Notes under the pieces: generated by a model
Seen by the model: the letters and a program-made list of their open reading frames with translations, nothing else
What the model was told of the DNA's origin: nothing
The model's database searches: none
Position numbers and translations under genes: made by a program
In this document: in pieces, positions 47,301-56,200 of the stretch
How the letters are laid out: each line of letters opens with the position of its first letter
Position numbering within the stretch: position 1 is the first letter of the stretch
Source of the DNA: Antedon mediterranea
Lineage: Eukaryota > Echinodermata > Crinoidea > Comatulida > Antedonidae
Assembly: GCF_964355755.1 (NCBI RefSeq)
Contig: NC_092673.1
Location: forward strand, 25,425,001-25,489,000
DNA: 64,000 nt
Reading direction: 5' to 3'

Positions 47301-50300
47301 AAAACAAAACAAGAATCTAATGATCGCAAATTTTGGTGGAATATTGACAGATATAACGATACAGATAAATTAATTAAAGAGATCATTAATGATAAACAGA
47401 TACCGATAAGTGGATCGCCAAACCGATTCATAAAACGTTTGTATAATGCAACAAGTTACTGATTTAATTTTTTGCAAGAATTTTTTTTAAATTACGACAT
47501 TTGCTAAATTAATGATAGCATAGTCTACGTATTTTTGATGAGATTTGTTTAGTAATGATGTGATTTCAGTTAAAAGAGAATTGAATTTATGTTTAAGTAT
47601 TGATTTTGTAACGAGTTTTTTGATAAAGATTAATTTTGAATTTTGATGATCGATATATTGAGATATTGAAAAGAACGACAATCATTTTGTAACAAATATT
47701 TTGTTTAACCTTTGAGTCGTTAATCTCAAGCATTAATTAATTGATATACAATAACAGGAGATTTTCTTAGTACTTTTAATTGTAATTTTTTTTACATTGA
47801 GTACAAAAGTCGAATTTGTCGATTGATTGAAATCGTAATTACCTGTGAATATAAATGCTTAAATCGATAAAGTTGTGATGATAACGATATATTGTGGATA
47901 AGTTTGTGTCAACGGGACACACACATTTGTTTCTTTAAAGTTTTAAGTGATTAAGATTGATATTTTTATTTTAGGCTAATCAGCCACAGTTTCTTGAGTT
48001 TTATGTTTTGATTTGATTGATTTATGTTTGAAGACCATTAGAACGCGATGAGTTGTCGCACGATTTGATGTATGTTTAATGTAACATACTATTTTTAAGT
48101 TTGTAATTTTATTTTTAACTGATTTATGTTTGATTTACGCGAATTTTATACCAAATTCATTTTTAATTTCATTTTTTTAAGAGAGAGAAGAGAGAGAGTG
48201 AAAGTGATAAGGTTACACTTCAGAGTCAATGGTTTTGGCTAACTCAATTTTTGCTTATATGTATAATAATGTTTTTTTCTTTTATATAACTTTAATTTTG
48301 CATGCCACTATTATAACCATTTTTATATTTAAAATAGATTAGAAAAAAAAAAAGGGAAACAGAGGGATGTAATATAACGATATACTTTTATATTTAAGAA
48401 ATTGACCTTTGTATCAGAATTCAAATAGGTTCACAAACTTGACCCAGAAAGTCCAGAGGAGAGTTTGTCCAGATGTTTTAATGACCATTTAGTTTATAAT
48501 AGAATCCCTAAAGAAAACACTTAGCTTAACTTTGTGACTGTTCCCATCGTAAAACAATTAGATATTGACAGTTTTAAGCAGAGATTCGACAGGGCCAATT
48601 CATCATTGTAACCTCCCCAGATAAGATTAATCACTCCCACTTAAACACCCCTGGATCAACTTAGGACCAATCGTTACCCTCACAGATTACGTAGTGACAT
48701 ATGCAAATGAACCGAGGGCCAATATACTCCCAAGTTTCAGAAGGGCCCAGACACACCTTACAGCCACCTCACGGAGCACACACCTTACAGCCACCTCACG
48801 GAGCACACACCTCACAGCCACTTCTTCAGAAGCAGACCTACACACTTCACACCTCACCGACAGCATCATTGATCCTCCGTTCCTTATCTATACTTATAGT
48901 TGTATATTGTACTGAAGTATTATACTGAATAAACAATATATGTGTTACGACAGTCAAGCGAGTAAGAGTCTTTCATTAGTACCTCAACAACCCAAACATT
49001 ATATTACAACATGGAAAAAAAAGCATGAGACAAGTGAGAATATTCTCCCAGACTATTAACAGAGTGTTAGAATGTATAATATTGTTCCTTTTATGCTAAT
49101 TTTAGGTAAGGTTGTTTCCTTGTACCCTATTGTATTATACCTTTTTCTCATCTTCTCCTAACGATGACCACCGATTTCCCAACACTTTTGTAATTTCTGT
49201 AAAATTTAACTCAGGGTGCTCTTTCTTAACCTTTGACCTCTGCTCATTTAAAAACAACACATACCTGTAATAAATAACAACCAATATTTTATAAGGTCTA
49301 AGAAATTGTTTGTTTGTAACATTAGGTGTACATCCCCATTAGAACTTTTTGGTCAAAATCCTTATCAGATAAATCAACTAAGCAGGTGATTAATGACCTG
49401 AATCCTATTATACCCCTGTGATTTTATTAGCTCTCTTGTAATTGATTGATTAGGACAAGTTACATTCTTCAGTATGCAAGGTCAATGGTCAGGCAAAAAC
49501 TAGCAGAATTCGGCAATAATCAAATAGTTTAACGACCTGCCGATCAAAGTTGGACTTAAATAAACACATGTCACAGTAGGAGGTTAAGTGACATTTATCC
49601 GAAGTTTTGAAAAACTTCGGGTAAAAATGAACACATTCTCTAATGGGGCTGTACACGTAATGAATATCTAAAAAACCAAATTTGATTTATTTGTTGATGA
49701 TTGACCATTAAATTGGTCCAGTAAAAAATAAACATAAAATGTTAAAAAACAAGAAACTTGTATAAAAAAAACGAAAAATTAAGTCTCATTTTGTAGTGAA
49801 GGCCACTAGTAATAACTTACGCAGTTGTTGGTGCTTTTGGTGCATTAGCCTCTTTTAAAGAATCTCTTTTGCGTTTTTTCCCTTTTGGCCATCCTCCCTT
49901 TTTCCTCTGAAAAATAAAATAAAATATTTCTAAATAGTTCGGAATCCCTTCAGGTCATATAAACCTTTAGTGAATTTAAAATACTTCATTTAATCAATTT
50001 AAAATAACAAATTAAAGAATTTATGTTAATATTTTAAAATATTGCAGGTCAATAGAACTATAATGAAAGTTTAAAACGCACCTTTGGGGCTTCTCCGTTG
50101 ACCGCTGTACCTTGAACTATATTGACTTCTTGCCCAATATTGCTGGTCAGAATTGCCTGTTGGCCATTGGCTAATGCCTGGGCATATACTACTGACCCTT
50201 GACTAATTACCAGCTGGCCTGTAGGTTGGAAATGTTAAATGCATATTATTAATCTTTGATTCATGTGCACAGAGTTGAAACAGTGCCTTAAGCTTAAAAT

Positions 50301-51684
50301 TTACACCATATAATTAAAAATAACAGCATTTCAATTTTTCAAGTATAATTGTATGACCCACCATACGACCCCCGGGAGAGATGCGTCATTTGTCAGATGT
50401 GCGTCATACCTAATGAATACCATTTAGGTGGCCATGACGAACCCATTCTGACGCACTGTGGCCATGTTGTTTATGATATTTTGGGTGGTAAAGTGAAGGA
50501 CATTGACACACCATTGTTCACTGATATGACTTACCATCTAGGTTTTTTGATGTACCCCTGCGTCAGTAATAATTTGAAAATGACGCACCCATGACGCACC
50601 TCTCCCGGGGGTCATACAATTGACAAGTGCATATAATAATCAAGTACTGTAAGTAGTCAAACTAGTTGTATTCTTTTGCTTATATGTAAAGCACAAGAGT
50701 CGTTCTTATGAATTACTGTATACGGTCTTTAATTATTGGTAATAATTTGATACCTGCAGACGTCAATTCCAGGTTAGGTACATTGACATACGACACATTG
50801 CCTTCACCAGGATGCAAGTTTGATGAAGATACCACTGATTCCAGACTACAAACAAGTTCTGGAGGAATTCTAATAGTGGTCACCATATCAGCTGCAGATA
50901 AAGCTTCTTCAGTGATGCCAGTTCCATCTAACGTAGTCGCATGCAAGGCATCTGCTCCACTCACCAGGCTGCAAAATGCAATTATACATATTATTTAATT
51001 ATATTACAGTCATGGAAATACCCCAATCAACAATCAATTGCACATATTCACAATAGAAAAATAAAACTAAACCTGAAACAAAACTGAACATACTCTATTA
51101 AAAACTAATTTACACCGTATTTGATGTTAAGAAGCAGAACCTATGTCTGTCTGCAAGATAGTTTGTTGGGTCTAAATTTTGTTTGTATTGTAGGCCTAGC
51201 CTAGGCTATGCGGATAGGCTAGGGCCTAGGCCTAGTAAAGTAGGCCTAGGCTAGGCCTAGAGTAGTAGGCTATTATGCAATTTTATTTTTACTCAATTGA
51301 ATTCTTTGAAGATTCAAGAAACATTGAATAAAAGCAAAATATTCATATATTCTAATTAATCTTTATATCAATCGAATGTGTCTCTGACCTAGGCCAAGCT
51401 AGCTAATTAGGTCCTAACCACCTTGAGGCCTAGGCCTAGGCTAGGCCGGATTATCCTAGTATTCTGCAGTTCACTAACCGAGCTGCAGCGATATCCTGCA
51501 CGGTCACCTGCTGTACGTTGTCAATCAGGGCTGCTGCGTCAATTCCAGTCACTTGAAAATTAGCCTTCTCTTGGTGGCCAGAGACAAGAGCCTCCAGATG
51601 GAAGGTCGTGGTTCCATCTCCTAGATCATCTGTACTACCAACACTTCCTACCACCAAAGTGCGATCAATATCACTACCGTCCAT
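35400..51684 (-). CDS. HMG20A/B-like protein: HMG box, C2H2 finger, coiled coil
   Basis: Minus-strand gene, ATG 51684-51682, stop 35402-35400. Exons in transcript order: 51684-51479, 50968-50754, 50218-50082, 49906-49821, 49266-49141, 45138-45012, 43782-43718, 43003-42886, 39390-39281, 38973-38797, 35917-35826, 35519-35400. The first three exons give a Ser/Thr/Gln-rich start without a known domain. A basic stretch (RKKGGWPKGKKRKR) precedes the HMG box (EHPELNFTEITKVLGNRW to YINDLKAFQQTDLY), close to HMG20A/B, which work with the LSD1-CoREST complex. A C-x2-C-x12-H-x5-H finger (FCKTCDQYF, HLYGKQH) follows, then a coiled coil. Two problems: exon 49266-49141 seems to carry two extra bases (TG) breaking the frame, and exon 42886 ends in phase 1 while 39390 needs phase 2, so a small exon is probably missing. 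Corrected length is at least about 525 aa; human HMG20A has 347. Confidence 0.82.
35990..37566. repeat. Minisatellite, ~1.58 kb, TACTTTACTGTTCTG units
   Basis: Over 100 variants of a 10-15-bp unit (TACTTTACTGTTCTG; TACTCTACTTAA and TTCGCTATTTTACTG variants), with a higher-order pattern of about 60-75 bp recurring in the middle. It fills part of the HMG20 intron between exons 38797 and 35917 and opens spurious Leu/Tyr/Cys frames. Confidence 0.95.
38431..38728 (-). mobile_element. tRNA-derived SINE, copy 1
   Basis: On the minus strand the element starts GTGAGTGGCCGAGCGGTTAA, a Ser/Leu-type tRNA head with a perfect box A (TGGCCGAGCGG) and a box B-like GGTTCGAGGCT. A shared body follows (CTAGTACATCTTTCGAG; GGGGTTACCCCGGTG), ending near AGTATA. 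About 298 bp. The same body occurs at 41345-41663. Confidence 0.85.
38731..38764. repeat. 34-bp inverted repeat arm flanking an HMG20 exon (left)
   Basis: Perfect reverse complement of 38954-38987. The partner arm contains the polypyrimidine tract, the AG and the first 20 nt of the exon 38973-38797. This arm lies in the following intron, right beside the 5' end of a SINE. Confidence 0.95.
38954..38987. repeat. 34-bp inverted repeat arm at an HMG20 3' splice site (right)
   Basis: Partner of 38731-38764. It spans nine Ts, the CAG acceptor and the exon start (GTGAAGTGGAAAAGG) of the exon 38973-38797 on the minus strand. Confidence 0.95.
40900..41045. mobile_element. MITE family 2 copy, degraded
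   Basis: TAACTACGTTATCAAACTCG at the left, interior GTGTGATGTGCCC, right end GATAGTGGAAACAGAGCTA. In an HMG20 intron. Confidence 0.7.
41345..41663 (-). mobile_element. tRNA-derived SINE, copy 2
   Basis: Same family as 38431-38728. On the minus strand it starts GAGTGAGTGGCCAAGTGG and shares the body through ACTGGGTAGCCTC. More diverged, with a short ATGTT duplication in the head. Same HMG20 orientation as copy 1. Confidence 0.8.
43892..44006. mobile_element. MITE family 2, left end missing
   Basis: Interior CATATGCCCAACTATATGG and right end TTTGATAGTGTAGACAGAGC, without the left terminal repeat. Confidence 0.7.
44854..44993. mobile_element. MITE family 2 copy, full
   Basis: TAAAGCTCCGTCTACACTAT at the left and GATAGTGTAGACAGAGCTTA at the right, about 140 bp. 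It ends about 20 bp beyond the donor side of HMG20 exon 45138-45012. Confidence 0.88.
45556..46196 (+). repeat. 5' LTR
   Basis: 641 bp, TGTAATATAA to TTATATTACA. Contains a 23-bp direct repeat (CCTTACAGCCACCTCACGGA) at about 45946-46010 and an AATAAA near 46116 that could be the polyadenylation signal. Small open frames within it recur identically in the 3' LTR and are not genes. Confidence 0.93.
46354..46490. repeat. 32-bp tandem repeat in LTR element leader
   Basis: Four near-identical units beginning AGACAAGCTGAAATTATATT in the untranslated leader of the retroelement, about 160 bp after the 5' LTR. Confidence 0.85.
47043..47462 (+). CDS. Unknown open reading frame inside LTR element
   Basis: An open frame of about 139 codons ending TGA at 47460-47462. 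No ATG opens it: 47043 is TTG and the first ATG in frame is near 47124, leaving about 112 codons. The product would be hydrophilic, with WWNIDRYND and IPISGSPNRFIKRLY, and no motif I recognise. It may be the relic of a larger retroelement protein. Coding status is uncertain. Confidence 0.4.
   Translation: MQSDTLTHPTKVEPLNLQPYIDCVENNMGLAAPFQMKEEQIKEQTNLIMTAPNDSNMTLNRGRFKEGHFQVLVSYSKPTSAKRNTDKTKQESNDRKFWWNIDRYNDTDKLIKEIINDKQIPISGSPNRFIKRLYNATSY
48368..49008 (+). repeat. 3' LTR
   Basis: 641 bp, same length and nearly identical to the 5' LTR. Ends 133 bp from HMG20 exon 49266-49141. Confidence 0.93.
49328..49654. mobile_element. MITE-like element, TGTACATCCCCATTAGA ends
   Basis: About 327 bp bounded by TGTACATCCCCATTAGA and TCTAATGGGGCTGTACA (one mismatch), in an HMG20 intron. 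No coding capacity; family unknown. Confidence 0.6.
50347..50621. mobile_element. MITE-like element, AATTGTATGACCC ends
   Basis: About 275 bp with inverted ends AATTGTATGACCC...CCCGGGAGAG and CTCTCCCGGGGGTCATACAA. The left end carries a short extra block (ACCATACGAC). ATGCGTCAT / ATGACGCA motifs recur inside. Lies between HMG20 coding exons 2 and 3. Confidence 0.7.
51185..51445. repeat. TAGGCCTAG-rich cluster
   Basis: Many copies of TAGGCCTA and CTAGGCTAGGCC in HMG20 intron 1. The same palindrome TAGGCCTA is scattered through the window in introns and spacers (for example near 6883, 11501, 12522, 19838, 25998, 38287, 52481). Confidence 0.7.
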
Positions 51685-53212
51685 TAAAGTTTAAATGCAA
51701 AAACATAATACTACTTTATACAACTGCCATTTTTTCTCTACATTTTCTCTGTTTACGAAAAAAACAGCCGGGGCGCCCTCAAGGATCACACTTCAAGTCA
51801 CAGTACAAGGCGCGTTTAAAGCGTTAAAAAACGACTTAACGCGTCATGGTGCTTCATAGAGTGAGACAAACATGATGCCAAACTAAACAAAATAAACAAA
51901 TTTCGTTTTCCTACATTGAAAGATATAATATTGTCCCCCAAAAACATGAAAAACGAAGACTAATAAAATCAGAGTTTAATTTTGCAGTTTTGATAAAGCT
52001 ATAAAAAAAACAAAAATATAATTATTTCACTAAAACAATCGAAATGGTTAATTGAACCAAAAACCATTGTCTAGCAGACAATCTAAATATTTTTTGCTTT
52101 AAATTACATATGTTCAGGAAAATATTTTTTTCGATCTAGTTTTTGATCAAATTAAATATAACTATTACGGTACGTGACATTAAAATGGCATCATTAAACA
52201 ATTGCTTAGGGGTACAATAAATATTTAATACTTTAAATATTATTATTATACTGCGATTTTCCAGAGATCCTTTGTTCCTTTAATTTGTTCTGAAATAAAA
52301 GTTGATTGTTTGTTGGTTGCGGATTTAATTATTGATAAGCTAAATCAACTACAGAAGCAAAACCGAATCCAATCAAAAATTTCTAAACAGTATTTAATAT
52401 CCGATAGGCCATGCTTTATAATTAAATAGAGCATTCAGATTATAGTTTACTGACACAAATGTTTACGGTAATAGGCCTACTGATTGTTAAACTAAATATT
52501 TAATAGAATATAATAAATATATAATTTTTTTTAAAGCGCTCGGAACTACTCGGAACTACTCGGAACTACTCGGAAAGAGTAACCTTATCTGGACCAGCAG
52601 CCGTTGCTGTTTTTGTGGCCTTTATGGCTGTATTCACTTCAACAATAATAAAACTACGTCGCTAAAAAGTTGAGCGGCGTTTTTTGTAAGAAAAATGTAT
52701 TGTGTTTTAAATATAGTATTTAGAGAATGTATGTTAATGTATTTTAATATTGTAGCTATAATACTATTCATATACAGCATCAAACATCTGTGTGCACTCG
52801 TCATATAATTTGTTCTTCATAAAATATACATACAATATATGTTTACATATTCCATTATAGGCCCATAAAAATATATTTCATTGATTTTTCAATGAATTTT
52901 TAATTAGGCCCCTATGTGTTTTTTATTACTGTATTAAAACAAGATGATTGTTAACGTTGGTAACATGTGTTATGATTTCATGGTATAAAATCATTTGATA
53001 AAAAAAGTACGCTATAATTATTATTTATTTGCATATTTTGAACGTTGTTTTTTTTCTCTCTCAAAACCTATGCCATCAGTAACATACATAGTACAGTATT
53101 GTCCTAAGCGGCGCCCCGTACAGAGGTATACTTTTTGTTTTGGGAACACTGAACACTTCGCGGAAGTGAATGGAAGTGAACGTGTCAGAGAATTTGAAAA
53201 CATGAGCACTGT
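51685..53212. promoter_or_regulatory. Head-to-head promoter interval, HMG20-like and FAM20-like genes
   Basis: 1.5 kb between two divergent start codons, so it must hold both 5' UTRs and probably both promoters. It includes a tandem TACTCGGAAC array (about 52536-52576, four units). No clear TATA box stands out at a usable distance from either start. No other gene is seen here. The regulatory role is inferred from position only. Confidence 0.4.
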
Positions 53213-56200
53213 ATGATGACGTGTTTCGGGCCTACGAGGAAGGTTTTTAGAATTGTATTTGTTTTGATATTATTTAATAGTGTAGCTTTATTCTACTATT
53301 TTCTCTTGAAATTGGAGAATTTAGAAAATGGATCAAATTTCGTGGGACAGCGTGCCATTCAGAAGAAGAGCGAGTCACAACAATCTAAGCATGCGCTTCT
53401 GCAGCACAACCAACCCGACAACAATATTAATGTGTAAGTATATACAGTGTAAGTTAGTACTAAAGAGGTTAACAAATGGGTTGAGAATCATTTGACCCAC
53501 GTCGTCCATTGGGGTACGGTCAGTGAGTGGGTGGGGTTTTGAAAAGGCTCCCTTTGAAAAGATTGAGACATGGATCCAGCTCGATTTCTCGTATGGTACG
53601 CAACATGTGCATCAACTACAAGAAAAAGTAACGTCAGTATACCCCTTTATTCCATGGTATACCATACATAAGTATTTTAAATACTACATGTAAAGAACCA
53701 GTCTCTGTAATAAATGTTATATCTGTTGTACTGTGCACAACTTCCCTCAAACATTTCTCTTATCCATATTGCCATTTTTTACATTTTTTGTGTACAAAGC
53801 CCGCCCCCCCCTCCCCCCTATTTCAAAAGGATTACGGTCGAAGCGGCTGCCAACCAAAGCGGCCGCTAGTTCAATAACGGTAATTTGTATGGAATGCCGT
53901 GTGCGCTTTGATTGTCGTTGTTTTGTAATCTTTGATTGTCATTGTTTCGACAGGTTTTCTTTTTCTCGGACGTAATAAATAACAATCTACATCTACATAT
54001 ATATAAATTTACGTAAGGGCAAAATTCGGTAAATCGCGCGTTTACTTCTAGAATGTTTACTCGATGGTATATAATAGTTGGTTCGTACTTTCGGTACTGA
54101 TTTTAACCACCTGATGTAACCCGGTTTATTAATTAAATTGAGTCAGATAATTAGTTATTGACGATAAAAACAAATTTAGGTTCAACGATTTGCCCCAATT
54201 AGGGGTGTTTTCCGATCGTGGTATACACTGTCTAATACATGTCCCATCACGTGACATGTATCAGACATGGATCAGAGGCCATGTTGCATGCAATAAAAGG
54301 CATGATTGCATTGCCTGCTGATCCAATGCACGTACATGTCACGTGACGGGACATGTACTAATTATTAAGTGGCGGCCGCCAGATAATTAAGTGGCGGCCG
54401 CCAGATAACAGCTTTTAAAATATAGTTAACTTGTGGCCCGAACGGGCTTCCGTAGATTATGATGCAAACGTAAATTATTAATGATTCGATAGTATATGTA
54501 AATATATTTAGTTAGTTAAAATACAAATAAAATATACATTGATTTATCGGCAGGCAAACTTAATTATTATAGAAATATAAAGATTTGATAGTACATGATT
54601 TAGCTTATATTTATTGGTTTGACCATACATACAGCTGTAACTCAACTCAACTGTGGCGTTCCATACAAATGACGATATTAAACAGGCGGCCGCTTTGGTT
54701 GGTGGCCGCTTCGACCATACTCCTTTCAAAATCCTTGATCTGCCACTGCTGTGCCTTAAGGATTTAATATTAGTATATACAAGTGCCATAATGCCATTTG
54801 TTATTTATATTTCTTACTATTTTGACTAAATTTAACATTTCCAGGAATGAAATGCAAATATTGATCCCACCCAAGGAAAAAGAAAAGGTACACAAGGCAA
54901 AAATTAGGTAAGAAATTAAGCTAAAACCACTGATTTGAATGAACAGACATTATTAGGCCTAAGTATGTGTTTATTTCTCGGTATATTATTAATAGCTGCT
55001 ATATTGTACTCCATGCTCTATAATCCTAATAGTCCTATTATAAAATTAAAACTGACTATACTAGTACATTGAATATTGATTATGTAAATTTAAATCACAC
55101 AAGGTGTGTGTATATATTGATTTTGTAGCTGTAACTGTAATTCATTTAAACACGTTAAACTGACAAATTAACTACAATTTTACATCAATATCATTGTTCA
55201 TGACAGCAGTTCATGATGGCTGTACTCAACAAATGTACTGTAATTTATTTATTTTGGAACCACCCCAATCAGTGGTCGGTGTATTCACTTTATTTACATA
55301 AAAGGAAATATTATGTATAAAACAGAAAATTATTGGTTCAAATATTGGTTGGGGCTGCTTTTTCTCATTCTCATAGATTTATCCATCCTTTTCTTATAAC
55401 AAACATCTTTAGTACTGTATATCACTGGATTGTTTACACTTTAACACTACACAAATATCATCATCAAACAAAATTTAATTTCTTTTACTTTCAGTGCACA
55501 AAAACCATGGCAACAATTTCAGAGCGGGATTACAAAGGACTTCATGTACCCAAAGGATGCTCCCTATATGCAAGATCTGTTAGACTATTTAGCCCATACT
55601 GAAATAAAAGAAACTCGCCTGTTTAAAAGTGGTAGTCAGTTTAAATTGCTTTTTCTTTTTGCTGATGGTAACACTGGGCTTGTAAAACCTCAGAGGTGAG
55701 AATATTTGATTTGATTGGTGGATTGTGTGTCACATGATATTCACTTCATTGAGCCCATGCAGCATCAAGAGTAAAATAGTTTGTTATATGCGAGTCCAAA
55801 CTTTTACTATGCGCATTCATTCTTATTATTTTGTTTATATTCATGTAAATGAAACAAATATTTATATACAGGTATTATATTTGGTGAAAGATAAAATATT
55901 CTTTTTTCGCCTCATGAAAATATTTGTACCATTGCACTTATAAAACATTCATTATTTGTATGCCTTTTTCTTGTTCTTTTATGTCTTTGTTGAGAAATGA
56001 ATTATCTTGCCTTTTATTGCATCATTGTTTTTGTTTCATGCAGAATGAAAATAAATGAAATTTATCCTTATACAAATGAACATCCATTTTGGCTGGACCC
56101 GGAAAGACACAGTGCTGAGATTGCATCATTTCACCTTGATAGGTACATTTTTGTATATATTTTATTTCATCTCATATTCAATTACTGCATTCACTCAGAT

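Larger units (their letters stand above)
45556..49008 (+). mobile_element. LTR retrotransposon, non-autonomous, young (3.45 kb)
   Basis: Two 641-bp direct repeats (45556-46196 and 48368-49008) flank a 2.17-kb interior. Both LTRs start TGTAATATAA and end TTATATTACA, a perfect terminal inverted match with the TG...CA rule. The only difference noticed between them is C45816 versus T48628, so insertion is recent. A primer-binding-site-like TGGTGGAAGACCC follows the 5' LTR, and a purine-rich tract (A-run, GGGAAACAGAGGGA) precedes the 3' LTR. Flanks are ACCAT and ACATG, so no clean target duplication. No gag, protease, reverse transcriptase or integrase was seen; one 139-codon frame of unknown nature lies at 47043-47462. 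It sits antisense to HMG20, in the intron that splits the HMG box. Confidence 0.93.

Noticed and set aside
45551-49013. Target-site duplication of the LTR element
   Set aside because: Flanks ACCAT and ACATG do not match in register, so no duplication was claimed.
50713-50998. Plus-strand frame MNYCIRSLIIGNNLIPADVN overlapping HMG20 exon 2
   Set aside because: It is the antisense shadow of a real exon with good splice sites.
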